A stretch of 64,000 bases of DNA from Pseudomonadota bacterium (lineage in GTDB: Bacteria; Pseudomonadota; Alphaproteobacteria; Sphingomonadales; Sphingomonadaceae). The first letter of the stretch is position 1; each line of letters starts with the position of its first letter. Location of the stretch: the NCBI GenBank assembly GCA_029550345.1, contig JAKPHK010000001.1:61141-125140 (forward strand), given 5' to 3'. Of this stretch, positions 36,305 to 46,559 are shown in pieces. The notes below the pieces were generated by a model, which worked only from the letters and a program-made list of their open reading frames with translations, did not search any database and was not told where the DNA came from. The translations under genes and the position numbers were made by a program.

Positions 36305-38254
36305 ATGAGTGAAGCAGTTTCCACTAAAGACGCCGCAACCGCCACCCACGGAGAAGGTGGGCATGGCCATCACCATGGCAGCCTGGCGGCGCTTGCCGTT
36401 GGTGCAATCGGCGTCGTTTTCGGCGATATCGGCACCAGCCCGCTTTACGCCTTTCGCGAAACCTTTGCGTCGCACCATGGCGCACCGGGAATCCAGGTCG
36501 ATCCGGTCCATATCTATGGCGTGCTGAGCCTGGTGTTCTGGTCGATGATGATCGTGGTGACGTTCAAATACGTCCTCACCATCATGAAGGCGGACAACAA
36601 GGGTGAGGGCGGCAGTCTCGCGCTGCTGGCGCTGATCAACCGCAAGTCGGAAGGCGCAAGCTGGACCGGGCCGATCGTGCTGCTCGGCGTGTTCGCGACC
36701 GCGCTGTTCTATGGCGATTCGATGATCACGCCGGCCATGTCGGTGCTGTCGGCGACCGAGGGCCTGACCTATGTCAGCCCGGCGTTCGACTCCTTCATTC
36801 TGCCGATCGCGCTGGTGATCCTGGTCGGGCTGTTCGCGATCCAGTCGCGCGGAACCGAAAAGGTCGGGATGCTGTTCGGTCCGATCATGATCATCTATTT
36901 CCTGACCCTGGCCGGGCTGGGGCTGCTGCACATCGTCAAGCTGCCCAGCGTGGTGTTCCAGATGCTCAATCCGCTGAATGCCATCAACTTTTTCCTGACC
37001 GACGGATTCAGGGCCTTTGTGGCGATGGGCAGCGTGGTGCTGGCGGTGACCGGGGCCGAGGCGCTTTACGCCGATATGGGCCACTTCGGGCGCAAGCCGA
37101 TCGGGGTCAGCTGGCTCAGCTTCGTGCTGCCGTGCCTGCTGCTCAACTACATGGGCCAGGGCGCCATGGTGATGAGCGTTCCGCCCGAACAGGCGGCCGA
37201 ACTGATCAAGGATCCGTTCTTCCTGATGATCCCCGACATGATCCGCATCCCGGTCGTGATTCTGGCCGTTCTGGCCACGATCATCGCCAGCCAGGCGGTG
37301 ATTTCCGGCGCGTTCTCACTCACCCAGATGGCGGTGCAGCTGGGCTTCGTGCCGCGCGTCAGCATCAAGCACACCAGCGCATCGGCCGCCGGGCAGATCT
37401 ATATCCCGGTGGTCAACTGGGCGCTGATGATCGCGGTGGTGCTGCTGGTGCTGTTCTTCCAGTCATCCAGCAACCTGGCCGCAGCCTATGGCATCGCGGT
37501 GACAGGTGCGGTGACGATCGACACCATCCTGCTGACGGTCGTGCTGTTCAGCCTGTGGAAGTGGCCGGTCTGGAAGGCGGTGCCGATGGTCGCCCTCTTC
37601 TTCCTGGTTGATATCACCTACCTCGGCGCGAACCTGATCAAGGTCCCGCAAGGCGGCTGGGTGCCGCTGATGATCGGGCTGGTCATCTTCACGCTGCTGA
37701 CCACCTGGTCGCGCGGACGGGCGCTGATGCGCCAGTCGATGGCTGAGGCAACGATCCCGATGGAGGTTTTCGCCAAGAGCGCCCATTCCAGCGCGCAGCG
37801 GGTGCCCGGCACGGCGATATTCATGGCCAGCACCAGCGCCGGTGTGCCCTCGGCGCTGCTTCACAACATCAAGCATAACAAGGTGCTGCACGAGCGTGTG
37901 GTCGTGCTGACCGTGGCGATTCAGGACGTTCCCTTCGTGGACGATGACAAACGCTGCGAGGTGAAGGATCTTGGCCAGGGCTTCTTCCGGATGAACCTGA
38001 AATATGGCTTCCTTGAAGAAACCAACATTCCCGCCGCGCTGAAGAATTCGCAGATTTGCGGCGGTCCGTTCGAGATGATGAAGACCAGCTTCTTCCTCTC
38101 GCGCCAGACCCTGATCGCTTCTTCAAAGCCCGGCATGGCGATCTGGCGCGAAAAGCTGTTCGCCTGGATGCTGCGCAATGCTGCCAGCGCGATGGAGTTC
38201 TTCCGTCTGCCCAGCAACCGGGTGGTCGAGCTGGGCAGCCAGGTCGAGATCTAG
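36305..38254 (+). CDS. kup: Low-affinity potassium transporter Kup
   Basis: Proton-coupled potassium uptake protein of the KUP/HAK/KT family, 649 residues with about 12 helices and a cytoplasmic C-terminal domain. The family signature [14 protein letters not shown] follows a His/Gly-rich N-terminus; [14 protein letters not shown] and [14 protein letters not shown] are also diagnostic. I take ATG 36305 after a GAGGGGG stretch, not the ATG at 36275. The 3' end overlaps the convergent aminotransferase gene by four bases. No potassium- or c-di-AMP-type leader is evident. Confidence 0.95.
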   Translation: MSEAVSTKDAATATHGEGGHGHHHGSLAALAVGAIGVVFGDIGTSPLYAFRETFASHHGAPGIQVDPVHIYGVLSLVFWSMMIVVTFKYVLTIMKADNKGEGGSLALLALINRKSEGASWTGPIVLLGVFATALFYGDSMITPAMSVLSATEGLTYVSPAFDSFILPIALVILVGLFAIQSRGTEKVGMLFGPIMIIYFLTLAGLGLLHIVKLPSVVFQMLNPLNAINFFLTDGFRAFVAMGSVVLAVTGAEALYADMGHFGRKPIGVSWLSFVLPCLLLNYMGQGAMVMSVPPEQAAELIKDPFFLMIPDMIRIPVVILAVLATIIASQAVISGAFSLTQMAVQLGFVPRVSIKHTSASAAGQIYIPVVNWALMIAVVLLVLFFQSSSNLAAAYGIAVTGAVTIDTILLTVVLFSLWKWPVWKAVPMVALFFLVDITYLGANLIKVPQGGWVPLMIGLVIFTLLTTWSRGRALMRQSMAEATIPMEVFAKSAHSSAQRVPGTAIFMASTSAGVPSALLHNIKHNKVLHERVVVLTVAIQDVPFVDDDKRCEVKDLGQGFFRMNLKYGFLEETNIPAALKNSQICGGPFEMMKTSFFLSRQTLIASSKPGMAIWREKLFAWMLRNAASAMEFFRLPSNRVVELGSQVEI

Positions 38255-39399
38255 GCCGATCGAGCGCCGCGGTTGCGGGCTGCGAACCACGGGCCGATCC
38301 GGGCGATTGCCTCTTCGATCAGCGGGGTCGATACGGCGAAGCTGAAGCGCATGAAGCGGTGCCCGTCGATCGGATCGAAATCGATTCCGGGTGCGGTGGC
38401 GACGCCGGTATCTTCGAGCAGTTGGCGGCACAGCTCCATGCTGTCATCGGTGAAGTCCGAAACATCGGCATAGATATAGAATGCGCCATCGGGCGGAGCG
38501 ATCCGGCCAAGGCCCATGCCGGGCAGCGCGGCGAGCAAAAGATCGCGGTTGCGGGCATAGGTCGCGATGTTGGCTTCCAGTTCGGCGGTGCAATCCATTG
38601 CGATTGCGGCGGCGTGCTGGGCCAGGCTTGGCGGAGTCAGGAACAGGTTGCCCATTCGTGCCCGCGCGGCATCGATCCCGCTTTCCGGCACCACCAGCCA
38701 GCCAAGCCGCCAGCCGGCCATCGACCAGTATTTGGAGAACGAGTTGACCACCAGCGCTTCGGGCGCAACCTCAAGAATCGATGGTGTTTCCATGCCATAG
38801 GAAATCCCGTGATAGATCTCGTCCGAGATGATCGTGATTCCGCGATCGCGGCAAACGGCGGCGATCGCGGCCAGTTCATCGTGCGGGATGACGGTTCCGG
38901 TCGGATTGGCGGGGCTGGCCAGGATCACCCCTTTCGGCGCAGGGTCCAGCGCGGCCAGGGCCGCCGCCGTGATCTGAAACCGTTCGGCCTCTCCGCAGGG
39001 CAGCTCGACCGGCTCAAGGTGAAGGGCCCGCAGGTTGTTGCGATAGGCGACATAGCCGGGCCGGGCGAAGGCCACCCGGTCGCCCGGGGCGAAGCTCATG
39101 TTGAGTGCAAGCACCAGCGCAGGCGATGCCCCGCAGGTCAGCGTCAGGCGGGCAGGGGATACATCAACGCCGTACCATTCGGCATAGTGCCGGACGATCC
39201 GGGCCTTGAGCGTCGGGCTTTCCCAATAGCCCATCGGATCGGTATCGAGCACGCGCCGGGCTTCGGCAATCGCGGCTTCGGGCGCACCGGTGCTGGGCTG
39301 GCCGAACTCCATGTGGATGATGCTGCGGCCCTGTTCCTTCAGGCGGTGGGCAAGGCCGGAAATGGCAATGGCGCGGAACGGATCGATCTGAGCGGTCAT
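38251..39399 (-). CDS. Class I/II pyridoxal-phosphate aminotransferase
   Basis: Fold-type I aminotransferase of 382 residues. The PLP lysine is Lys223 in [25 protein letters not shown] and [12 protein letters not shown] are classic AspAT-superfamily motifs, and the arginine that binds the substrate carboxylate lies near the end (HRFMRFSFA). Aspartate, alanine, aromatic or methionine-type specificities all fit; the sequence alone does not choose. It is transcribed alone on the minus strand between kup and sodB, opposite to both. Confidence 0.88.
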   Translation of the reverse strand: MTAQIDPFRAIAISGLAHRLKEQGRSIIHMEFGQPSTGAPEAAIAEARRVLDTDPMGYWESPTLKARIVRHYAEWYGVDVSPARLTLTCGASPALVLALNMSFAPGDRVAFARPGYVAYRNNLRALHLEPVELPCGEAERFQITAAALAALDPAPKGVILASPANPTGTVIPHDELAAIAAVCRDRGITIISDEIYHGISYGMETPSILEVAPEALVVNSFSKYWSMAGWRLGWLVVPESGIDAARARMGNLFLTPPSLAQHAAAIAMDCTAELEANIATYARNRDLLLAALPGMGLGRIAPPDGAFYIYADVSDFTDDSMELCRQLLEDTGVATAPGIDFDPIDGHRFMRFSFAVSTPLIEEAIARIGPWFAARNRGARSA

Positions 39400-39538
39400 C
39401 TGCTTCGGTTACCATCCCACCCGGGCCGGGCAAGCCCAGAAAAACACCATCTCCTGTTCGTCAGCCCCTCGCCTTGGCACCGCCACTATGGCATGAGCGG
39501 CGGCAACTGTTTCGATCAGCAATGGAAAGGAAACCACT

Positions 39539-40159
39539 GTGGCCTTCGTTCTTCCCGAACTGCCTTACGCCAAGGACGCCTTTGGCGAGATTCTCTCGGC
39601 CGAAACCTTCGATTACCACCATGGCAAGCACCACAATGCCTATGTCACGCAGGCCAACGATCAACTGGCCGGCGCTGGGCTTGGAGGCGCCAGCCTGAGC
39701 GAAGTGATCGCCAAGGCCCATGCCAGCGGCAACAAGAAGCTGTTCAACGCTTCGGCCCAGATCTGGAACCACAGCTTCTACTGGCAGTGCCTTTCACCCG
39801 AAGCGCAGCAGCCGACCGGCAAGCTCAAGGAAATGATTGAGCGTGATTTCGGATCGCAGGCTGAGCTGGTAGCCAAGCTCAAGACCGAAAGCGTTGGCCA
39901 CTTTGCCAGCGGCTGGGGATGGCTGGTGCTTGATGGTGACAGCCTGAAGATCACCTCGCTGCACGATGCCGACACCCCGGTCGTTTACGACGGGATGAAG
40001 CCGCTGCTGACGCTCGATGTTTGGGAACACGCCTATTACATCGATTACCGCAACGCCCGTCCGAACTATCTCGACGCGCTGCTGGAAAAGGCGATCAACT
40101 GGGAATTCGTTGCTCAGAACCTTGATGGCAATGGCGTTTTGCGCGCCGATCAGGGCTGA
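39539..40159 (+). CDS. sodB: Superoxide dismutase, Fe type
   Basis: Cytoplasmic iron superoxide dismutase, 206 residues. Metal ligands are His27 (FDYHHGKHH), His78 (IWNHSFYWQCL), Asp170 and His174 (LDVWEHAYYIDY). The FYWQCLSPEAQ segment and the surrounding pattern favour iron over manganese. The start is GTG 39539 behind AATGGAAAGGAAA; no other start fits the family N-terminus (AFVLPELPYAKDAF). It ends in a strong terminator shared with the convergent yciB side. Confidence 0.95.
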   Translation: MAFVLPELPYAKDAFGEILSAETFDYHHGKHHNAYVTQANDQLAGAGLGGASLSEVIAKAHASGNKKLFNASAQIWNHSFYWQCLSPEAQQPTGKLKEMIERDFGSQAELVAKLKTESVGHFASGWGWLVLDGDSLKITSLHDADTPVVYDGMKPLLTLDVWEHAYYIDYRNARPNYLDALLEKAINWEFVAQNLDGNGVLRADQG

Positions 40160-40168
40160 TCCAATACC

Positions 40169-40211
40169 GGACGGGCGCGGAGGGCATTGGCTCCCTGCGC
40201 CCGTCCTTATT
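40169..40211 (+). terminator. Terminator between sodB and yciB
   Basis: Perfect arms GGACGGGCGC (40169-40178) and GCGCCCGTCC (40197-40206) with further inner pairing, followed by TTATT. The T-run serves sodB and overlaps the yciB stop codon on the other strand; for the yciB side the trailing bases are less T-rich. Confidence 0.8.
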
Positions 40212-40878
40212 CGTGCGGCGGGTCGCTCAACACCTCGCCCTCAGCCTCCTGCATCAGGCCGTGGCGTAGCAGCATCGGCAGCTGGGTGAAGGTGAACAGG
40301 AACGACAGCGGCATGAACACCCACAGCTTGAGCGAAATCCAGGTGCCGAAGCCCCCGTTCTCGGCATTGTAGAGATGGCGCAGCACCTCGTTCAACGCGG
40401 CGAGGAACAGGAAGAAATAGCCCCAGTTGCGTGACAGTTTGAGCCAGCCGATCTCATTCAGGCCTTCGAATGCGGCTTCGAGCAGGTATTTAAGCAGCGC
40501 TTTGCCGCGATAGGCCCCGATCAGCAGCAGCGCAGCGAACAGCAGATAGATTGCGGTCGGCTTGATCTGGATGAATACCGGATCGCGCAGCAGCACGGTG
40601 AGGCCGCCGAAGCCCACGATCAGCAGGGTCGAAAGCCCCAGCATTGGCGAAATCTTGCCCAGCCGCCACCATGAAACCGCCAGAGCGATCACCGCCGCGA
40701 CCATGAATGCCCCGGTGCTCTTGACCACGGCCATCACCTCACCAACCGAATCGTGCTGGCCGCTGGGAGGGGAAAAGTGGCGGTAAACCAGGAAGAAGAT
40801 CGCCACTGGGCCATAATCGACCAACAGGTTGAGCCAGCCCGATTTGGGCTGCGGCTTGGTGCTATCGGTGCCGGTCAT
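40207..40878 (-). CDS. yciB: Inner membrane-spanning protein YciB (septation protein A family)
   Basis: 223-residue membrane protein with five to six hydrophobic segments. The IspZ/YciB start LLVDYGPVAIFFLVYRHF and the segment TAIYLLFAALLL, KLSRNWGYFFLFLAALNE are family hallmarks. In enterics the protein touches cell-division and elongation machinery. It is the last gene of the dapF-mtaB-ftsY-yciB operon and overlaps ftsY by four bases. It is somewhat longer than the 180-residue E. coli form. Confidence 0.9.
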   Translation of the reverse strand: MTGTDSTKPQPKSGWLNLLVDYGPVAIFFLVYRHFSPPSGQHDSVGEVMAVVKSTGAFMVAAVIALAVSWWRLGKISPMLGLSTLLIVGFGGLTVLLRDPVFIQIKPTAIYLLFAALLLIGAYRGKALLKYLLEAAFEGLNEIGWLKLSRNWGYFFLFLAALNEVLRHLYNAENGGFGTWISLKLWVFMPLSFLFTFTQLPMLLRHGLMQEAEGEVLSDPPHE

Positions 40879-41798
40879 GCCACCCCCGCTATCACGCGCG
40901 CGACCAGATCGGGATCGAACGGACGCAGATCGTCGATTTTTTCACCGACGCCGATCGCGTGGATCGGCAGGCCGTATTGCTCGGCAGCGGCAACCAGCAC
41001 GCCGCCGCGCGCGGTGCCGTCCAGCTTGGTCATGATCAGGCCGGTCACGCCCGCTACCTCCTTGAAAATTTCGATCTGTTGCAGGGCATTCTGACCGTTG
41101 GTGGCATCCAGCACCAGAACCACGTCGTGCGGCGCCTCGGGGTTGAGGCGGCCGAGGACTCGGCGGATCTTGGCCAGTTCGTCCATCAGCTCGCGCTTGT
41201 TCTGAAGGCGGCCGGCGGTATCGACGATCAGCGCATCGATCCCCTTTTCGGTAGCGGCTTTGACCGCGTCGAACACCACGGCGCTGGGATCACCGCCTTC
41301 GAGGCCCTTGACGATCGGAACACCCAGCCGTTCGGCCCAGACGCCAAGCTGGCCGATCGCTGCGGCGCGGAACGTATCGCCTGCCGCCAGCATCACTGAA
41401 TAGTCCAGTTCCTGAAACAGATGCGCCAGTTTGGCGATGGTGGTGGTCTTGCCCGATCCGTTGACGCCGATGACCAGCACCACCTGGGGGCGCGGAAAGG
41501 CCACGATGTCCAGCGGCTTGGCCACCGGGCGCAGGATCGCGGCAATCTCTTCGGCCACGGCCTGCCTGATCGCGGTTTCGTCCGCGCCGCGCTCAAACCG
41601 TTCGTCGGCCAGCCGTTCGCGGATCCGGGCGGCGGCGCGTGGACCCAGATCGGACAGGATCAGCGCGTCTTCGATCTCATCGAGCTGGGCTGTGTCGAGC
41701 CGGGTCTTGGAGACGATCCCGGCGAGGTTTTCGGTCAGCTTTTCCGAAGTCTTGCGGAACCCGCCAAACAGACGGTCGGACCAGGAATCGCCGCTCAT
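40875..41798 (-). CDS. ftsY: Signal recognition particle receptor FtsY
   Basis: SRP-family GTPase docking ribosome-SRP complexes at the membrane. 307 residues: a short N-domain start, hardly any acidic A-domain, then NG domain. G1 is [15 protein letters not shown]3 [17 protein letters not shown]4 [10 protein letters not shown]. Alphaproteobacterial FtsY is often this short. It overlaps mtaB and yciB by four bases each. Genes for Ffh and 4.5S RNA are not in the window. Confidence 0.96.
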   Translation of the reverse strand: MSGDSWSDRLFGGFRKTSEKLTENLAGIVSKTRLDTAQLDEIEDALILSDLGPRAAARIRERLADERFERGADETAIRQAVAEEIAAILRPVAKPLDIVAFPRPQVVLVIGVNGSGKTTTIAKLAHLFQELDYSVMLAAGDTFRAAAIGQLGVWAERLGVPIVKGLEGGDPSAVVFDAVKAATEKGIDALIVDTAGRLQNKRELMDELAKIRRVLGRLNPEAPHDVVLVLDATNGQNALQQIEIFKEVAGVTGLIMTKLDGTARGGVLVAAAEQYGLPIHAIGVGEKIDDLRPFDPDLVARVIAGVA

Positions 41799-42964
41799 GC
41801 CAGAAGGCCTTCAGCGATGCGGGTGGGTGTGATGTGCACGATCTTTCCTGCCTCGGTTCCGGGCGGCAACTGCACCCGGGCGAAGTTTGGCGCATGGCCC
41901 GTTCCGTCGCGTTCGGCAAGCACTTCGAGCGGTTTGCCCAGCAGTGAAGCCAGCCAGCGCGCCCGCTGTGCCGCAATCGCGGCGCGTAGCTGCGCCGCGC
42001 GGGCCTTGATCTGCGCGGGGCCGACCTGTGGCATTCGCGCCGCCGGGGTGCCGGGCCGGGGGGAATAGGGAAAAACGTGGCCGTGAACGATCTCCAGCTC
42101 TTCCACGATCGACAGGTTGGCCTGGTGCGCGGCATCGGTTTCAGTCGGGAATCCGGCGATCAGATCGGCGCCAATCGCGATGTCCGGACGTCGATCTCGA
42201 AGGGCCGCAACCAGCGTCACGGCCTGAGCGCGGGTATGGCGCCGCTTCATCCGTTTGAGGATCAGACCGTCGCCGTGTTGCAGCGAAAGATGCAGGTGCG
42301 GCATGATCCGGGGCTGCGAAGCGATCAGATCAAACAGATGCGGGTCGATCTCCGCTCCGTCAACCGACGACAAGCGCAGGCGCGGCAGTTGCGGAAAGGC
42401 GCAAAGGATCGCGCCCGCCAGTTCGCCCAATTGGGCCGGTGCCGAGAGATCGTGACCCCAGCTGGTCAGATCGACCCCTGTGAGCACCACCTCCTGTGCG
42501 CCCAGCGCCAGATGGCGTTCGATTTCGCTCAGGACATCCGCGATCGGCAGTGAACGGCTCGGCCCACGCCCCTGGGGGATCACGCAAAAGGTGCAGGCAT
42601 GGTCGCAGCCGTTCTGCACCGCGATGAAGGCGCGGGTGTGCTGGCGCAGATCGGCACGGAGCGGCGCGACGTTCCAGGCCCGTGGGTCGAGCTTGACGGT
42701 ATTGGCGATCAGTCCGTCAACTTCGGGCATGGCCGAAAGCGCGCTGCGCTCCACCTCGGCCGCGCAGCCGGTGACGAGCAGTCTGGCCGCCGGGTTGGCG
42801 CGGCGCGCCTTGCGGATCGCCTGCCGGGTCTGGCGCACGGCTTCGGCCGTGACGGCGCAGGAATTGATTACCACCAGGTCACTCTCGGCAGCCAGCAGCC
42901 CGCGCAGTTCCTCGCTTTCGGACAGGTTGAGCCCGCAGCCGAGTGAAATCACTTCGGCCCCCAT
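41795..42964 (-). CDS. mtaB: tRNA t6A37 methylthiotransferase MtaB
   Basis: Radical-SAM methylthiotransferase producing ms2t6A at position 37 of ANN-reading tRNAs, 389 residues. The N-terminal UPF0004 domain has its three cluster cysteines (Cys10 in SLGCGLN, VINSCAVT, VTGCAAE), and the radical-SAM loop is CDHACTFCVIPQGRG. A TRAM-like C-terminus is short. The absence of the MiaB-type N-terminus and the general shape favour MtaB over MiaB or RimO. It begins one base into the dapF stop and overlaps ftsY. Confidence 0.92.
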   Translation of the reverse strand: MGAEVISLGCGLNLSESEELRGLLAAESDLVVINSCAVTAEAVRQTRQAIRKARRANPAARLLVTGCAAEVERSALSAMPEVDGLIANTVKLDPRAWNVAPLRADLRQHTRAFIAVQNGCDHACTFCVIPQGRGPSRSLPIADVLSEIERHLALGAQEVVLTGVDLTSWGHDLSAPAQLGELAGAILCAFPQLPRLRLSSVDGAEIDPHLFDLIASQPRIMPHLHLSLQHGDGLILKRMKRRHTRAQAVTLVAALRDRRPDIAIGADLIAGFPTETDAAHQANLSIVEELEIVHGHVFPYSPRPGTPAARMPQVGPAQIKARAAQLRAAIAAQRARWLASLLGKPLEVLAERDGTGHAPNFARVQLPPGTEAGKIVHITPTRIAEGLLA

Positions 42965-43779
42965 CAGGCGGCTCCGATGGCGACCGGATCAAAGCTGCCG
43001 CGAAAGCTCTGGGTCGCGGGGCCGGTCATCAGGATCCGATCTTCCTGGGTCCATTCGATCATCAGATCGCCGCCGGGCAGGCTGACCCTGACCTTGCGTT
43101 CGGCCAGGCCGCGCCGCATCGCGCCAATCGCCGTGGCGCAGGCCCCGGTGCCGCAGGCTCGCGTCTCACCCGCGCCGCGTTCCCATACCCGCAGGCGGAT
43201 GTGTTCGCGGCTGACGGGCTGGGCCACGTTGACGTTGATCCGTTCGGGGAACAACGGGTCGTTCTCAATCTCAGGGCCGAGCCGGTGAAGGTCAACCGCG
43301 GCGCAATCGGGCACGAAGAAGATCACGTGCGGATTGCCGACGTTCACTGCGGTCGGGCTGTCAAGATTTTCCCAGGCCACTGGCATGGCATAGCTGTCCA
43401 TGGCGTAGGCCAGCGGAATTTCATTCCATTCGAACCGGGGCTTGCCCATATCGACGGCGATTCCCGCCGAATCCGGGGACACAGCAATCACGCCGCCCAG
43501 CGTTTCAATCATCGCCGCCTTGCCCAGTAGCAGCCCGATCGCGCGTGAGGCATTGCCGCAGCTCTGCACCTCGCTGCCGTCATGGTTGAAGAACCGCGCC
43601 CGGATGTCGGCCTGATGGGAAGGTTCAAGCACCACCATCTGATCGCAGCCGATCCCGGTGTGGCGATCTGCCACCGCGCTGGCGAAGCCGGGCGTCAGCG
43701 GCGGTAGCGCCTGATCACGTCCGTCAAGCACGACGAAATCGTTCCCCAGTCCGTGCATCTTGATAAAGCCGATCCGCAT
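42964..43779 (-). CDS. dapF: Diaminopimelate epimerase
   Basis: Cofactor-free epimerase converting LL- to meso-diaminopimelate for peptidoglycan and lysine, 271 residues. The two catalytic cysteines are Cys74 (SEVQSCGNASRA) and Cys209 (GETRACGTGACATA); the start FIKMHGLGNDFVVLDGR is diagnostic. First gene of the minus-strand dapF-mtaB-ftsY-yciB operon, a common alphaproteobacterial order. Confidence 0.97.
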   Translation of the reverse strand: MRIGFIKMHGLGNDFVVLDGRDQALPPLTPGFASAVADRHTGIGCDQMVVLEPSHQADIRARFFNHDGSEVQSCGNASRAIGLLLGKAAMIETLGGVIAVSPDSAGIAVDMGKPRFEWNEIPLAYAMDSYAMPVAWENLDSPTAVNVGNPHVIFFVPDCAAVDLHRLGPEIENDPLFPERINVNVAQPVSREHIRLRVWERGAGETRACGTGACATAIGAMRRGLAERKVRVSLPGGDLMIEWTQEDRILMTGPATQSFRGSFDPVAIGAA

Positions 43780-43818
43780 GAACCGCGCTCTAGGCGCTGG
43801 CCGGGCCCGCGTCCAGCG

Positions 43819-45495
43819 TCAGGCGGTACGGGCGATCGGGGCCGGGATGTCCGCTCGGGCTGGCTCCGGCTTCGGACCTTCGAGCAGCAGATTGAGCTGG
43901 GCCAACTCGGCTTCGGTCGATTCAGCCGATTCCGGGTAGCCGTAGAAATAGCCCTGTCCGGTCAGCGGGCCCAATTCGCGCATCCGGGCCAGGACCACCT
44001 CATTCTCGATCCCTTCCGCGACGATCGGCAGACCCAGGCCCGTGCCGAGATTGATGATCGACTGGATGATGGTCAGACTTTCAGGACTGTCGTTGATCGT
44101 CGAAACGAAACTGCGGTCGATTTTGATCCGATCGAACGGCAGGGCGCGCAGCTGCGAAAGTGAGGAATAGCCGGTACCGAAATCATCAAGGCTGACGGTG
44201 ACGCCCTGGTTCTGAAGACTGGTGATCAATGAACGGACCAGGCCGATGTTACCGTGCAGGCAGCTTTCGGTTACTTCGATTTCCAGACGGCTCGGCGGGA
44301 AATTGGCTTCAACCAGCTTTTTCAGCAGCTTCTGCGCGAACCATGGGTCACGCAGCTGCACCGGAGAGATGTTGACTGCCAGCGTGAGCTTGGGGTTCCA
44401 GCTGCGGGCATCATCCAGTGCCTGAGCGATCAGCTGTTCCGAAATCTGGCCGATAAGGCCGATTTCCTCGGCGATCGGCACGAAGATTTCCGGGCTGACC
44501 GCGCCAAGGGTAGGGGAGTTCCACCGCGCCAGCATTTCGTACCCGGCGATCTCTCCACTCTCGAGATCGACCTGCTTCTGATAGAACGGGACAAATTCGC
44601 CATTGGCCACCCCCCGGCGAATTCCTTCCTCCAGCTCACTGCGAAACCGCAGTTCGGTTTCCATGCTCAGTTCGAACCAGCACTGCTGGTTACGGCCTTG
44701 CTTCTTGGCGTGATACATCGCGATATCGGCGCGGTGCAGCAAGGCCTGGGTATCTTCGCCGTCGCCCGGATCGTGCCGGGCGATCCCGGCCGAGATCGTG
44801 GTTTCGATTTCGCCGCCCTTAAAGGCGACCGGCTTGGAAACATCATCGACCAGCTGTGCGACGAGGCGGTTGATTCGTTCTTCCTGCAGCGGATCGAAAG
44901 CCACCACGCAGGCAAATTCATCGCCGCCGACCCGGGCAAGCAGGGCATCGTCCGGCAGTCCCGCGCGCAGGCGGCGTGCAGCCTCGACCAGCAGGGCATC
45001 ACCGGCTGCGTGGCTGCTGACGTCATTCACCTGTTTGAACTTGTCGAGGTCGAACATCACGGCGGCCACGGCTTCACCCTGCCGTGCGGCATGAGCGACC
45101 AGGCGGTTAATCTCTTCGGCAATGGCTCGGCGATTGAGGCAGCCCGTCAGCGGATCGACCTCGGCTAGCTGCCGCGCGTGTTCTTCGGCGCGGCGCCGTT
45201 CGGTCACCTCACCGGTAAGCTCGCGATAGCGCCGCCACCCGAAGATGATCAGCGCGATATTGAGGTAGAGGGCGCTGCTCAGCAGCCGGTCGGGCCCCAG
45301 TCCGGTCCCGGCCATCGCCTTTATCGCCTGGGTCAGGGCCGAGCCGCCGTTGCCGACAAACATCAGGATTGCGGCCATCGCCACGGCAAGGGCGACGATA
45401 TCGGAACGGGTGCGGTCAAGTTGCGTATCGGCACCGCGCGAAACGCGCTGTTGCTCCACCGAATCCGGCGGCGTGCCTGTTGCCCCTGCAGACAT
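43819..45495 (-). CDS. Membrane-anchored GGDEF-EAL protein
   Basis: 558-residue putative c-di-GMP turnover enzyme. Two hydrophobic helices near 33-49 and 73-87 are followed by a GGDEF domain (VDPLTGCLNRRA; GGDEF at 190-194) and an EAL domain (YEMLARWN in place of EAL, with VNISPVQL, EVTESCL, DDFGTGYSS and KIDRSF intact). The usual inhibitory RxxD site before GGDEF reads PDDA, so product feedback is probably lost. Catalytic residues of both domains look complete, so either activity is possible. No extracellular sensor domain is seen. Regulation by its membrane part is inferred. Confidence 0.9.
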   Translation of the reverse strand: MSAGATGTPPDSVEQQRVSRGADTQLDRTRSDIVALAVAMAAILMFVGNGGSALTQAIKAMAGTGLGPDRLLSSALYLNIALIIFGWRRYRELTGEVTERRRAEEHARQLAEVDPLTGCLNRRAIAEEINRLVAHAARQGEAVAAVMFDLDKFKQVNDVSSHAAGDALLVEAARRLRAGLPDDALLARVGGDEFACVVAFDPLQEERINRLVAQLVDDVSKPVAFKGGEIETTISAGIARHDPGDGEDTQALLHRADIAMYHAKKQGRNQQCWFELSMETELRFRSELEEGIRRGVANGEFVPFYQKQVDLESGEIAGYEMLARWNSPTLGAVSPEIFVPIAEEIGLIGQISEQLIAQALDDARSWNPKLTLAVNISPVQLRDPWFAQKLLKKLVEANFPPSRLEIEVTESCLHGNIGLVRSLITSLQNQGVTVSLDDFGTGYSSLSQLRALPFDRIKIDRSFVSTINDSPESLTIIQSIINLGTGLGLPIVAEGIENEVVLARMRELGPLTGQGYFYGYPESAESTEAELAQLNLLLEGPKPEPARADIPAPIARTA

Positions 45496-45558
45496 GATTG
45501 CACGAGACTGACACGAACGCCTGAAATTTGCGTTAAAGCACGGATTTCCGCGGCAAGC

Positions 45559-46497
45559 CTATTTTTTCAGGCCGATTTCCCTGAGCCGTTGCTGCAGGAA
45601 CTGATCCGCTGTGATCGTTTCGGGATAGCGATCAGGATTTTCCGGGGTGATGCACTGTTCAAGCGTTCGAATCGGAAAATCACTGCGCAGATGCAGGAAG
45701 AACGGCATCGAAAACCGACTAAAAGCCGCGCGTTCCGGGCTGGGGTTGCGAACCCGGTGGATGGTCGAAGGCAGGTAGTGGTTGGTCAGCCGCTCCAGCA
45801 TATCACCGCAGTTGATCACCATCGCACCCTCTGGCGGGGACGCGTTCATCCACTCCTTGCCCTGGAACAGCAGTTCCAGCCCGGCCTCTTCCGCGCCAAG
45901 CAGCAGGGTGATCAGGTTGATGTCGCCATGCGCGCCCGCGCGGATCGCTTCACCTTCAACATTGTCGAGCGGCGGATAATGCAGCAGTCGCATCACTGAA
46001 TTGCCGTCCTCGATCGCCTTGTCGAACCAGTGCTCGTCAAGCCCGAGATAGAGCGCGATTGCAGAGAGGATCTGCGCGCCGGTGGCATCATACTGGCGAT
46101 AGAGTTCGGTAAAGAGCGCCTGAAAGCCTTCGGGGCGATCCGGCCAGACATTTGGCGGCATCGATGCGTCGGCAAGCGGGCTTCCTTCGGGAAGATCGCG
46201 GCCGATATGCCAGAACTCCTTGAGATCGTGTGCTTTGGCATCCTTGGCGATTTCGGTGCCGAACGGGGTATAGCCGCGCGCACCGGCAATCGCCGCATCG
46301 TGATACTTGCGCTTTTCCGCGTCCGGCAGTGCGAAGAAATCCTTCGACATTGCCATCGCCCGGTCGATCAGGTCCCGATCGATCGGGAAATCCTTGACCA
46401 TGGCGAAGCCGAAGGTGCGGAAACTGTCACCGATCGCCTGGGCGAATTCAGCCTTCGGAAGGTTGAGCGAAAGAACCGGAATGGAGGTCAGGGACAT
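45559..46497 (-). CDS. Isopenicillin-N-synthase-like 2OG-Fe(II) oxygenase
   Basis: 312-residue non-heme iron oxygenase. Facial triad His190/Asp192 (RAGAHGDINLITLLLG) and His247 (LPSTIHRVRNP); the RxS motif at 261-263 (SRFSMPFF) binds 2-oxoglutarate. N-terminal DIOX_N-like region includes RTFGFAMVKDFPID. Bacterial homologues act on small molecules; no biosynthetic cluster surrounds it. It diverges from an EVE-domain gene 62 bases away. The substrate cannot be predicted. Confidence 0.87.
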   Translation of the reverse strand: MSLTSIPVLSLNLPKAEFAQAIGDSFRTFGFAMVKDFPIDRDLIDRAMAMSKDFFALPDAEKRKYHDAAIAGARGYTPFGTEIAKDAKAHDLKEFWHIGRDLPEGSPLADASMPPNVWPDRPEGFQALFTELYRQYDATGAQILSAIALYLGLDEHWFDKAIEDGNSVMRLLHYPPLDNVEGEAIRAGAHGDINLITLLLGAEEAGLELLFQGKEWMNASPPEGAMVINCGDMLERLTNHYLPSTIHRVRNPSPERAAFSRFSMPFFLHLRSDFPIRTLEQCITPENPDRYPETITADQFLQQRLREIGLKK

Positions 46498-46559
46498 AGG
46501 TGGACGCTTTCGAAATTCTGATGCAAGGGGCGGGCATAGCCCGTTTCGTGAGTGGAAGC

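Noticed and set aside
38056..39840. 594-codon plus-strand frame across kup end, aminotransferase and sodB
   Set aside because: Crosses three well-supported genes in other frames and has no recognisable domain.
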